Origin: Rhabditophanes sp. KR3021
Lineage: Eukaryota; Nematoda; Chromadorea; Rhabditida; Alloionematidae
Length of the DNA stretch: 64,000 nt
Assembly (NCBI GenBank): GCA_963281155.1
Contig: CAUJLY010000006.1
Coordinates: forward strand, 5,394,001-5,458,000
Reading direction: 5' to 3'
Every line of letters begins with the position of its first letter. Position 1 is the first letter of the stretch. Shown one piece after another: positions 11,453 through 22,270 of the stretch. Made by a program: the position numbers and the translations under genes. The notes under the pieces were generated by a model that was given only the letters and a program-made list of their open reading frames with translations, was not told the origin of the DNA and made no database searches.

Positions 11453-13347
11453 ATGCGCGTTTCACTTTTGAACGAAAAGGATGATTCCTCCTGTGCCAAT
11501 TTTGACGAAATAACCATTGATCACCTCCATCTTGATTGGGATGTATCATTTGAAAATGAAAATATTACCGGAGTTGTAGTTTTGGATTTCACAGTTATCA
11601 AACCCACTAACAAACTATTTTTGGACAGTAGACAATTGAATATCAAGAGTATTCAATTTAGAGGCCAGCAACTATCATCCAAATTCCATCCTAATGGAGT
11701 TCTAGGAGAAAAGATTGAAATTAACTTGCCAGAACTTAATGAAGGAGAGAAAGATCAAATGACTATTGAATATGTTACTAACAGAGGTGCATCTGCTTTA
11801 CAGTTTATTTCAAAAGAGCAGACTGTTGACAAAAAAGCTGCTTATTTGTACAGTCAATGTCAACCAATTCATGCTAGAAGCATAGTCCCATGTATGGATA
11901 CTCCATCTGTTAAGCAATCTTACACCGCGACCGTTGTAGTTCCCGAAGGCTTGACATGTTTAATGAGTGCTGTTGCAGATGGAAATGCCGTTAGTGCAAA
12001 TGGTAAAAGCACGTTTAAGTTTGGCCAATCAGTTCCAATTCCAAGTTATCTTCTCGCAATTGTCGTCGGAGATTTAGTCAAAAAAGATATTAGTCCAAGA
12101 TGTGCAGTATGGTCGGAAGAAAGTGTAATTGATAAGGCCCACAACGAATTCATTTATACTGAAAAGATGTTAGCAACAGCCGAAGAATTACTAGGACCAT
12201 ACATTTGGGGAAGATACGACTTAGTAGTATTACCTACTACTTTTCCATTCGGTGGTATGGAAAATCCATGTTGCACTTTCATTACACCAACTTTACTTGC
12301 CGGCGATAGATCTTTAACAAATGTTATTGCCCATGAAATTGCCCACAGTTGGACAGGAAACACCGTAACTAATGCCACATGGGAACATTTCTGGCTAAAT
12401 GAAGGATTCACTGTATTTTGTGAAAGAAAAATAATTGGAAGAATTTCCGGAGAAGAAATGAGACAATTTGAGGCCTTATCGGGCTGGGAAAGTCGTCTCG
12501 TGCCAGCCGTCAATGAAGTATTTGGACATCACCATGAATATACAAAACTCGTGCCTCGTTTAAATGGAGCCGATCCAGATGACGCTTTCTCAACAATTCC
12601 ATACGAAAAAGGATCAGCTTTGTTGCAATACTTGGAAGAAATTCTTGATGACATTCCACGTTTCGAATCTTTTGTAAGAGATTATATTCAAAAGTATGCT
12701 AGGCAAAGTATCACTACTGATGTATGGAAAGACTACTTATTCGAATATTATGATGACAAGCGTGACATTCTTGACAAAGTTGATTTTGAAAAGTGGTTCC
12801 ACGAAGCTGGAATTCCACCCAACCGCCCCAACTACGATGAAAGTCTAATGTGCAAATGCAGACATTTAGCTAACAAATGGATTCAAGCTAAGGATGAAGA
12901 TCTTAACCAATTTACTGAGTGCAAAACATTCGAAAGTATGTCTTCAGTTGAAAAAGATCAAGTTTTAGATTATATCCGTCAAGGAGACTCTAAAATTACA
13001 ATTGAGAAGGTAAAGAAATTAACGGACGTTTACAAACTTGACAAAACTGAAAATTGTGAAATAATCATGTCGTGGTTGACGCTTGGGTTGAAAGCGGAAT
13101 GGCATGATATTATTGAGCCCGCTCTTGCTTTTTCTTCGACTTATGGCCGATTAAAATACGTTAAGCCCTTATATAAGTAAGTATAGTCTTTAATTGTCTA
13201 AATAATTATTTTTCATTTGATTTTAGAAGATTATTTGAATGGAAAGAAAGTAAAGACCTAGCAATTGCTTCATTCAAAAAAAATATTCCATTTATGCATC
13301 CAATTACGGCACATGTCGTTAGTAACATGCTTCCCAAAGAAGATTAA
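11453..13347 (+). CDS. Leukotriene A4 hydrolase-like M1 aminopeptidase
   Basis: Exons 11453-13176 and 13227-13347 join in phase 2 to 614 residues, the usual LTA4H length (~611). It is a cytosolic zinc metallopeptidase removing N-terminal residues; vertebrate relatives also hydrolyse leukotriene A4. Visible: GGMENP (exopeptidase Glu), HEIAHSWTGN with zinc ligands His294 and His298 and catalytic Glu295, third ligand in WLNEGFTVF (Glu317), PYEKG with the catalytic Tyr, and the GRLK pair that binds the substrate carboxylate (Arg563/Lys565 in human). The tail MHPITAHVV matches LTA4H and not the larger puromycin-sensitive type. In DPDDAFSTIPYEKG the residue corresponding to human Tyr378 is Phe (codon 12587-12589). 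The start is the first ATG after a trans-splice-like acceptor. An AATAAA lies at 13371-13376. Confidence 0.95.
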
Positions 13348-13737
13348 TTGTGCGACACTCAAAATTAACCAATAAAATTGAACACACACGTATGTATTTT
13401 TACACATTTGGAATCATTTGAAGTAATCTTTATATTTATAAATTTATTCTTTATGTTGATTGTCATTTTTTGTTATTATTTTTGTCTTTATGAAGTTTGA
13501 TCTATAAAACTTTACAACTGATCACAGATGAATCATCCGTTTACTCAAATTTATTTAAAGTGATCGAGGAAGTAAATATTGAGGATAATCCAATTACAAA
13601 TAGATTATTGACACACCATGGCTGAATTAAAAGTTAAGTACATTAGTTTTAAGAACTTTAACTGAAGCGTATTGAATGAATGAGTCAAAAACAATAATTT
13701 TTAAATAAAGATTTGTCAAAGTAAACAAAAACTATCA

Positions 13738-13745
13738 TATAAATA
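13738..13745 (+). promoter_or_regulatory. TATA box of the multi-KR precursor gene
   Basis: TATAAATA lies 56 bp before the ATG at 13801 in a region with no splice acceptor just before the start, which suggests a conventional promoter with a short leader. Position and match to the TATA consensus are the only evidence. Confidence 0.45.
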
Positions 13746-13800
13746 CGAGCCCTTTTCCTACGTTTTATCAATTAGATATTATTAATTAAACACTACTACT

Positions 13801-14320
13801 ATGAAATATTTGCTATCGTTTTTTGCTGTCATTGTCATTGGAATCAATTGTCTCCCATTAGAAGAAAATCATTTGCTTTTCAAAAGATCGTTTAGTAATC
13901 CTAGTGAAGACGGAGAACGTATTAATTATGATGAATATCTTCAAAGAATTCACCATAATCATGGTGTAGGACCTATTATGAATCCACCATCCACAAGCAA
14001 TGAAAATACAAATTTGGGTGATGAGTCTGCTAATAATTTAGTTAAAAGATTAAAAGATCCTCGAGGAATCCTTCCAGTCAATTACAATTCCTTCTCTAAT
14101 TCAGTTTTTAAAAGGAATGTAATAGATGATAATCAAAATAGTAAAAGGGTATGTTATAAGTGATGTTGCCTAACTATAATATTGTAACTTTTAGGTTAAT
14201 CAAGAAATGGATAACTCACAACGACAAAACAGTCTCCCATCTCTTTCTTTATCTAATGATTCCCTTTTGAGAGATTTTATTGGAGTACTTCCCGCAAATT
14301 TGGTGAATTATAATCCTTAA
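13801..14320 (+). CDS. Secreted multi-KR propeptide, neuropeptide-like
   Basis: Exons 13801-14148 and 14195-14320, phase 0, 46 bp intron, 157 residues. Residues 1-18 (MKYLLSFFAVIVIGINCL) are a signal peptide. Four Lys-Arg sites follow (FKR|SFSN, VKR|LKDP, FKR|NVID, SKR|VNQE), so proprotein convertases would cut it into five pieces. None ends in Gly-Lys-Arg, so no amidated product is predicted. Two pieces carry related segments, GILPVNYNSF and GVLPANLVNYNP, suggesting a repeated active motif around L-P-x-N-Y-N. There are no cysteines in the mature part. I do not recognise the peptides. A TATA box lies 56 bp upstream and the gene ends 89 bp from the stop of the minus-strand GT92 gene. Confidence 0.7.
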
Positions 14321-14408
14321 AAAGTTGAACTTTCAATTTTATTAAAAGATCTTTCAAGATAAAATAAATATTTTTTATTACAAGTGACTTTTATTATGAT
14401 ACTATTAA

Positions 14409-15935
14409 TTACAAAGTACACCCATTCGTTTTTTCGACAAAAACAGTCGATTCTGGGTAATGAACAACATAGTTATTTTTGGAGCGATGTCTGTTAAAAG
14501 TTGTTTGTGCGACAGTGCATGATAATCCTTTGATTTCCGGCAATTTGCATTTGATTGGACCTGGACACGATGATGGACGTTTTTCTATACTATAAAATAT
14601 ACGATTGTAACAATTTGCGATAAGTGGATAATAGCGGACTTCTGTAGGCAAATGTTTAATACCAGGGATTGTATCCAAATTCTTCATCCATCTAGTTTCA
14701 ATTCTTTCAATGACATCTTTGTTAATAATGTCACCAAGCTGAATGTTAAACTTTTCGGATTTCGAGGTTTTTGGTTGATGCACTAATTGCTGCCGCCCAC
14801 TTTTTGATTCTGTTAACTTCCATTTTCTTAAATGCAACATAAAATTATCATTTCTTGGAACCAATTTCATTGTATGGCCGTTCTTTATTATTCCAGGCCA
14901 ATGAATCCATGCCGATGAAACTCTCGAAGAATTAACAACATACTTCCCATCTTCCCATTCGTTATAAACAACTGAGCTGTCTAATAAACGGCTCATTGAG
15001 AAGTCACTTGAAACTTTGGTGGAAGTAACTTCTGTATTAAATCGATCATATGTAAATCCCGCTGCATTAGGATATCTTTGGGATAAAATTAAAAATTCAT
15101 CGAAATAATTGTCCGCAATTTTCGGGAACAGTACATCGTCAATATCTCCAATCATAATAAAATCAGCAGCACTTTTATATTTTAGAAAACAATGGGTATG
15201 AGCTGCAGCTTGATTTCTCCAATCAAGTTCAGTATTTGGATCATATCCAAGTTCATTGCGATAAAGGTCGCCGATGTCTAATTTTGACCAGGGTTCAATT
15301 TCGTTATAACCACGTGCTTTGTAATGTTCCAAAACTTTAAATACGTCCGAAACCATGGACTGAATATAAAAGACTTGCTTTGACACACCTAATTCTTTGT
15401 AAATTTCCAATGTTGCTAAAATAAGTTGCCATCTTTCATTATAAAATAATGGCGAAAAACAAGATACAACTTTACTCTTAATATTGTAAGCCGGTGTAAA
15501 GGCAATATCAACTGAGTTTTCTACAATATGTGGGTGCATCGTTAATTTAAAGTTTTTCATATTTTCAACAACACCGCATTCGGCTGTAAAAGTGGACCAT
15601 TTACAAATTGCACTTGGTTGAAAAGCATGCCTTAAGTGAGCATATGAAAATTGCTGCGTGGTGTCATTCTTTGAAATACACACATATAAGTGTATTGAAC
15701 TTAATGATCTTTGAGAATTAGCTAACATAATTACATTTTTTTCTTTTGGATAATAAGTAGTCGATAAAATGACAATATGCTGATCATAAGTTAAAAGTTC
15801 TCTGCTCAAATAAATAAACGCATAACCAATTAAAACGGCCAAAAAAGGCTGAAAGCGTTTTTGCGATTTAAACCAATATGCCCACCTTGAGTAAGTAAAG
15901 TAATTAATATATACATCGTTTAATTTTACAAACAT
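14409..15935 (-). CDS. Family 92 glycosyltransferase (GT92, DUF23)
   Basis: A single uninterrupted 508-codon frame, unusual among its intron-containing neighbours. It looks like a type II Golgi protein: a short basic cytoplasmic end, a TM anchor at about residues 29-46 (FLAVLIGYAFIYLSREL), then the catalytic domain. GT92 features seen are CFSPLFYNERWQLILATLEIYKELGVSKQVFYIQS, with the DxD-like IMIGDIDDVLFP, WRNQAAAHTHCFLKYK, and a C-terminal Cys-containing block. Characterised worm GT92 enzymes add galactose to N-glycan core fucose; transfer of that activity to this protein is inference, since the family is large in nematodes. Confidence 0.88.
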   Translation of the reverse strand: MFVKLNDVYINYFTYSRWAYWFKSQKRFQPFLAVLIGYAFIYLSRELLTYDQHIVILSTTYYPKEKNVIMLANSQRSLSSIHLYVCISKNDTTQQFSYAHLRHAFQPSAICKWSTFTAECGVVENMKNFKLTMHPHIVENSVDIAFTPAYNIKSKVVSCFSPLFYNERWQLILATLEIYKELGVSKQVFYIQSMVSDVFKVLEHYKARGYNEIEPWSKLDIGDLYRNELGYDPNTELDWRNQAAAHTHCFLKYKSAADFIMIGDIDDVLFPKIADNYFDEFLILSQRYPNAAGFTYDRFNTEVTSTKVSSDFSMSRLLDSSVVYNEWEDGKYVVNSSRVSSAWIHWPGIIKNGHTMKLVPRNDNFMLHLRKWKLTESKSGRQQLVHQPKTSKSEKFNIQLGDIINKDVIERIETRWMKNLDTIPGIKHLPTEVRYYPLIANCYNRIFYSIEKRPSSCPGPIKCKLPEIKGLSCTVAQTTFNRHRSKNNYVVHYPESTVFVEKTNGCTL

Positions 15936-16025
15936 ACCTAATTAAAAATTTATCCATTTTGCATTCAATAAATTTTGAAACAAAAATGCGTTCTTTTTAA
16001 ATAAATTTAAATACTCGACTCAATT

Positions 16026-16217
16026 TTATGACAAAGACAATTTCCTTTGATATAAATAAAACTTCTTGTATGTCTTATATGATTTTATCTTGATTACTTT
16101 GACAACACCGAGTAGTTGATCATTATCAGGCCTCATTTGACCGATAAATTTAGATGAGAATTGTTTAGAGCTCTGCATAAACAAAAAGAAAAGTACAATT
16201 GAGTAATTTTGAAACAT
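16026..16217 (-). CDS. Possible 63-aa secreted peptide
   Basis: ATG at 16217 opens 63 codons starting with a hydrophobic stretch (YSIVLFFLFMQSS) that could be a signal peptide, followed by a basic, Tyr/Lys-rich tail with no cysteines. A GTAATC inside VVKVIKIK could be a donor, so the tail may be wrong. It lies 91 bp upstream of the GT92 start on the same strand. No family resemblance; chance open frame is a real alternative. Confidence 0.25.
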   Translation of the reverse strand: MFQNYSIVLFFLFMQSSKQFSSKFIGQMRPDNDQLLGVVKVIKIKSYKTYKKFYLYQRKLSLS

Positions 16218-16243
16218 TTGATTCGACTTAAAATGACGATAAC

Positions 16244-16592
16244 ATGATCAATGGTATCTGCTTTGATCCAAAATTTGTCGGATTTGAAAATAGTTCCTTC
16301 CTTTTCAAATTAAACGGGAAGGATTACAAGGATGAATTAATATCTAGAACTTGATCAAACTTATCAGCTTTCTTATACACAACTACCTGAAAAAGAGTTC
16401 ATTAATACCATACCAGCAACTTTTTTTGGATATTATTTAGATCATCTACTTTTTAAAATATCATTTTCTAAAAAGGAAAACTTCAATTACAGATTTAAGC
16501 AAGTTAATCTCAACATATTTGATGAAATAAAATACATCAAAAACAAATTCTTAAGAAATAACTTACGCAAATGGACATGTTTAATTCGTTAA
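16244..16592 (+). pseudogene. Short gene split by one frame change
   Basis: ATG at 16244 opens a frame of 36 codons (MINGICFDPKFVGFENSSFL, then LNGKDYKDELI) that hits TGA at 16352. A second frame, open from 16341 to the TAA at 16590-16592 (83 codons), begins LELDQTYQLSYTQLPEKEF and continues through FFGYYLDHLLFKISFSKK to LRKWTCLIR. The two overlap exactly and one base removed at about 16341-16343 would fuse them into a protein of roughly 115 residues. Two long open frames meeting end to end in DNA this AT-rich are unlikely by chance. I do not recognise the product. No intron with proper signals explains the shift. It could be a pseudogene or an intact gene with a one-base assembly error. Confidence 0.4.
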
Positions 16593-16850
16593 TGGGTGCT
16601 TAGGCATATCTATAAAATGAAATATATTGAGAAGCATTTTATCTTTTGCGTCATCAAGGTATTATCACTATTAACCAAATTGCCACTGATATAAATTATT
16701 ATTTACAAGAATGATTATTTAAAACGAAAACCCGATTAGATATTTATTTAAATACTAAGTATGTGTAAGTTAGGCTACGATATGATTGTGAGGATGAAAG
16801 AGTATAAATATCATTCCTTGGACGACACTTTATTTTATGATTTTGTAGAA

Positions 16851-19800
16851 ATGACAAAATTAAATTTGGCCGTCTTTTTATTCTTTTTTCGTTTACTTTC
16901 ATCAATTGAAACTAATATTACGATTCAAGAAGTTGATGCAACATCTGAATCAAAGAATATTACTACAGTTTCCAGGAATAATAGCAATATTGCTGCACCA
17001 ACTATTGAAACACAGGAAAGTCTTTTAAACGGAAGCAGCATTCGTAAAGGTAAAGGTTTGATTATAAAAGTTGGACATATTGGCGCAGCCAATGCGATGC
17101 CTGGCGCTGAAAAAGTTTTAGACATGTGTCGTAAAGAGTTGTGGAGAGACGGAATTTTGGACGACAATTTCGATGTGGAGATTATCAATGCCCGAGCATG
17201 CGGAGAAAGTTTTGAAGGAGTTGCCGTTGCTGCAAATATGTTTCACGTGCAAAATGTAAAGGCATTCATAGGTCCGTACTGTACATCGGAGATGGACGCA
17301 ACAGCAAAAATGGTAAGTTGATTCAGCAAAAATCAGAAACATACATTTTTATTGGAAATTGAATCATATTTTCTAATTCAGGCAGCTTTTTGGAATGTCC
17401 CTATTGTAGGATACATGGCCGCCTCAAATGTATTCTCAGACAAGACGATTTACAAGACTCTGTCAAGAATTTCAATCAGAACCACAAATAGTTTGGCTGT
17501 AGCTGTTTGTTCTACAATAAAGCATTACGGGTGGAAAAATGTAAGTTTGTTGAAATGAAAACAAACTTCTAAACTAGATTTTTAAGATCGCGGTTGTCAC
17601 AAATACAGGCAGTTTGGCTTTTGAAAGAATGACTGCATTTGAGGAAAATTTTCATTTGAATTCCATTAATGTACTGAGGAAGATCACATTTGATGAAACT
17701 GCAGACGCGAAAACAATTATTAATTCTGGAATTATGAATGATATCAAATCATCTGCCAGAATAATTATATGTGTGTTTAGTCATACTAGAGACATGACAA
17801 AAGAATTCATGTCTGCGGTAGTTCAATCTAAAATGGATACTTCTGACTTTGTCTATATAATACCCTGGATTCAAGGTGAAGCCAAAGAAACAGCACCATG
17901 GATTGGCGATGATGGACAAATTATTCAAAATATTAAAAACTTATTTTCCAATAGTTTTATTATAGACGATACTAATGGTTTTGATCAAACATTGATTACT
18001 CCTTTTAGGGAAAAAATGAAAAAAAACAATTTGGATATTGATGAGCTTGATCTGGTAAGTACTAATTCCTCAAATAAGTTACATACTATTTAGACAAATA
18101 TATACGGCTATATTCATATTTACGACGCATTAAAAGCATATTCATTGGTTGCAAAGCAATTACTTAGTGAAACTCCCGGAAATACCTCAATCGTAAACAA
18201 TGGGAGGGCGATATGGAATAGGATGCGAAGATTTAGTTTTCCCGGATTAATTAGCATTGATGGAACGTCAACGGGCACAGTTTTAATGGATGATTTGGCT
18301 GAAAGAGCAGCTACTTATGGTGCTTTTTATGTCACTCCAAATAAAGATGAAGTCATTAAGATGGTAGAACTTGAACCAGTGCTCATCCCGGTCTGCGATG
18401 GATTAAAAACTAAGACTGGTTGCTATGAGATGAAAATAACTGATATTGGTACAGGATTTTGGCCTTCAATTGACGGAAAATTTCCTCCTGATCAACCGGT
18501 TTGCGGTTTTCGAAATGAAAAATGTGATTATACCTTATACATTATTTTTTGTGTAATTGCAATTCTTATCGTTATACTTATTATTACTGCCTTGGCAACA
18601 GCTAGATATCTGGAAAACCGAGCTCTGGCAAGTACGCCTTGGAGAGTATTCAGGGATGACTTGCGAACTATAAATGAAGATGAAATAAGATCAATGTTAT
18701 CAATTGATTCATCAAAAACAAAGATTAGTAATATGAGCAAATTTGTGAAAAATCATGCTATCGTTGGAACATCTTTACACACTAGTTATCATGTATATCC
18801 TCAAAAAAGGATGATTTCTTTTATACGAGATGATATTAAATTACTTTCACAAATGAAACAAATTGTCCACGATAATTTGAACCCATTTATTGGAATGAGT
18901 TTTAATGAAAAGGATGAACTCTTACTTTTATGGAAATTTTGCAGTCGGGGTACACTTCAGGATATGATTAATAATGAAAACGTAAGCTTGGACTCCAAGT
19001 TTCATGCAGCATTTGTCCGAGACATTACGTGCGGCTTAGACTATCTTCACTCCTCACAAATTGGTTACCACGGTAAATGTATTTTTGAGTAATAAGTTAT
19101 AAAATAATTTAGGGAGTTTAACTACATGGGCATGTCTTGTCGATAGATCATGGAATGTAAAATTGACTGATTACGGAATCGCAAATCCCATTGAGCGTTG
19201 GACAAAGGAAGGCATGATTAAACCTGAGCAGTGCAAATCTGACGACGAAAAAGCATCAGCAATGCAAAAAACAAGTGCATTATACTGTGCTCCAGAAACG
19301 TTAAAAATGACTGAGCAAAACCATAGAAGGGGAATGGATCAAGCCTGGCTTCAAAGCAGCAGCGCTCGTAGACAAGCAGCAGACATATATGCTTTCGGGA
19401 TTGTTATGTATGAGGTTCTATTCCGCAAGCTACCATTTCCAGATGAAGCAGATTTAAATGAGGTAGTAACTCAATTAAAATCAAGCAATTCTATCATACG
19501 GCCAACTATAATTGATGATAGGTCAACAATTCATCCTGACCTTGCAGCTCTTTTATTAGACTGCTGGAACATAAACCCGGAAATAAGACCAACCATCCGA
19601 AGAGTTAGACTTAATACGGAGCATTACTTGAAAGTCAAAGGCTCCCTTGTGGATCAGGTAAAGTAGAATATTAGCTCGAGTATACATATAAAATGTATAT
19701 TTGAGACGATAATAAAATCGAAAAATTATAAATTATTTGTGCATAGATGATACGGACGATGGAGCAATATGCCAACAACTTGGAGAAAGTCGTTCAAGAA

Positions 19801-20733
19801 AGAACAGGCATGCTCGAAGATGCGAACGTCAGGTAAGTTTTTTTGCTTAAGTTGGATTTGTAAATAATTCTTTTAGAGCTGATAAATTGCTATCTCAACT
19901 TCTACCTCCTTTTGTATCAAATGAATTAAAAATGGGACGTTCAGTGCCTCCAAAAATGTTTGACCAGTCATCGGTAAGTAAACCATATGGCTATTATTTT
20001 TCCATTATTTAGGTTATGTTTACTGACATATGTGATTTCTCACAAATATGCAGCGCTACTACACCATTTAATATTGTTGCTTTGTTAAATGATTTATATA
20101 GTGGATTTGATACAATTATTGCGAAGTTCGATTCCTACAAGGTGGAAACTATTGGAAGTACACAACTAATTGTGTCAGGTAAAGATTTTACTTAGTCGAG
20201 GAATAATTGTATATATTGTAGGTATTCCGATGGAAAATGGTAGAAACCATATAGCCAACTTAAGCGATTTAGCTTTGCACTTTATAGAATTTGTCAAAAC
20301 ATATAAAATACCTCATAAAAAAGAACAAAAATTGACCATTTGTATCGGCATCCACACTGGTAAAACTTATCATATCAATTTAATTGCTAATTAATTTACT
20401 TCATTAGGACCTGTTGCTGCCGGTGTTGTCGGACTTGCTGCCCCAAGGTTTGGACGCTAGTTTTTATTGTAATCTGATGTTTTTAGATATTGTTTGTTTG
20501 GCGATACAGTTAACACCTCATCTCGGATGGAGACCACGGGCGTTTCTTCCCAAATTCAAGTATCTGATACTTTTAATGAGAAGCTAAATAAATATTTTCC
20601 GGAATTTAACACTAAACTTCGGGGTGCTATTGACGTTAAGGGCAAAGGGTTAATTAATACTTACTTTTTAGTTGGAAAAAATGATATTCAATTAACTGAA
20701 CCTTTACCAGCTGAGTTTGCAAACAATTTGTAA
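16851..20733 (+). CDS. gcy: Receptor-type guanylyl cyclase, cyclase site altered
   Basis: Eleven exons (16851-17312, 17382-17540, 17587-18054, 18094-19072, 19113-19657, 19747-19832, 19877-19973, 20013-20178, 20222-20359, 20408-20447, 20487-20733) close in frame to 1128 residues. Order: signal peptide (LNLAVFLFFFRLL), ligand-binding ectodomain with GPYCTSEMDA, a TM segment at about 509-537, a kinase homology domain (GSLTTWACLVDRSWNVKLTDYGIA, no catalytic Asp in the HGS loop), a dimerisation helix and the cyclase domain. Cyclase residues kept: first metal Asp (FTDICDF), Glu in KVETIG, Cys in RYCLFGDTVNT, Arg in SSRME. The second metal Asp, normally in ETIGDAY, is Ser (ETIGST, codon 20157-20159). 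The start follows a TTTTGTAG acceptor by two bases; an in-frame ATG at 16761 is less likely because the signal peptide begins at 16851. Worm GCYs are mostly sensory-neuron receptors. Confidence 0.93.
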
Positions 20734-21557
20734 TTTTTATAATTCAGAAACAAATTTATTACTTTTTAACATGCAAACTTTTAATTTAGAACTACATACA
20801 ATATTTTCCTTGATTTATATTAAATAAATTGCATGCAAAGAATATACAGAAGTACCTACTATAATTACTATTTATTAAAATTGCAATAAGAAAAAGTTAT
20901 TAATTATAATAATATGATACAGACTTTTCTCCATTTATTTAATATAATGAAACATCAACAATGATCTCAACGGACATATTTTAAATTATGTCATTTAATT
21001 CTTAGTTACAACTTTGTCTTGTGTTTCAGCGTTAATTAAAAAATTGAAGGTATTATTAAATAAACGGTTGTATTAACAATTAGTTACATTCAAATGTTTT
21101 TAATATCAATGCAATAACGTTTCCGAATACGTTGAACTCAAATTGCGATAAATAAGATAATGTAACAATCTATTCATTTTCAATTGCATTGTTTTAAGTA
21201 AAAGGGATAATGTATTAATTATGTCATATCCAATTAATGAAACAAAGATAAACTCCCAAAATTGGAAAGAGAGTTTGAGTATTGTCACAAATAAGTAATG
21301 TCATTGTATTTTAGTGATTATCAGTTCACATTCATAAGTAATTTAGTTTAATCGTTAGTTGACGCACAAACATTTTAAATATATGTTTTTTTATACAATG
21401 TTATCAATTAGGTGTACAAGTTTTAATTTTACTTTTATAAATTGGAGCACTACATTTAAAGTAACATAATATTAATTGAGTGTTAGGTCATTTAAAGTTA
21501 AAATAGTTTAAATTATTCGGAATTCTAATTAAATTATATTTCCAATCTTTAGTAACT
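20734..21557. other. intergenic
   Basis: AT-rich spacer between the cyclase and the first Cys-rich gene. A 60-codon minus-strand frame at 21106-21288 has no domain or splice support. Nothing else seen. Confidence 0.45.
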
Positions 21558-22270
21558 ATGAAAAGACAATTAAAGTATTTATTACTAATTTCTTCAACAT
21601 TTATAAGCGTAAGTCCATGCCTCAAATCAAATCCAACTGATCCGGGTACTGTTGAACCCACACCATGTCCTGCGAAAGCAACTGAAGCTAAACTTTTCCT
21701 TGACCCATCGATGTCAAATGCTAGGACAAATGCTGACAATGGACAAGTAGCTGGAACCGGTTTGTTTAGTTAAATAAGTATTTCAAATTAAAAATATAAA
21801 TTTAGCTTGCCCAGCTTGTCTAGGAATGGCATATTATCCAGATGGAGGAAACGCAAATTGGCAACCATATACCGCTGGACAAGAAACAGCTGTAAATACT
21901 TACACTTGCCCAGCAGAAACTCCAATGACTATTTGCACTCCTGACGGAGATTGTTATACTTCAAACGATCTACCAATGTCCTTAATTTTATATCCACTTT
22001 GTTCAGGAGGTAAAATATTTCTTGATGTCTTAATAATCTGACTAATATGTTATAGAAACATGTACTGTTTATGGAATTATGGAGACCACTTCAGTTGACA
22101 GGGGCCTTGGATTTGTTAATGCAGCTGGATCAGTTATTTATGACGGAATTGATGCAAACGATCCTTCAGGTGTTGTTAATCCAATAAACACTCACCCACC
22201 TATTGCCGCTATTTCTTGTGGTGTAAATCCAATTGCAACGAAATGTTTGCCTAATAATAAGAAAACTTAA
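21558..22270 (+). CDS. Secreted Cys-rich protein, tandem paralogue 1
   Basis: Exons 21558-21759, 21806-22009 and 22056-22270, all introns phase 1, 206 residues. A signal peptide (LKYLLLISSTFISVSPC) is followed by CLKSNPTDPG, a short Pro/Thr linker and a Cys-rich domain: CPACLGMAYYP, TYTCPAETPMTICTPDGDC, LILYPLCSG, ETCTVYGIM and AISCGV...TKC. The layout (leader, C-[IL]-K-S-N-P box, Thr/Pro linker, then paired cysteines) is that of nematode-specific extracellular families such as DUF281 or C6; I cannot choose between them by eye. Function unknown, presumably extracellular. Two paralogues with the same intron phases follow downstream. The Thr-rich linker is shortest in this copy. Confidence 0.8.
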
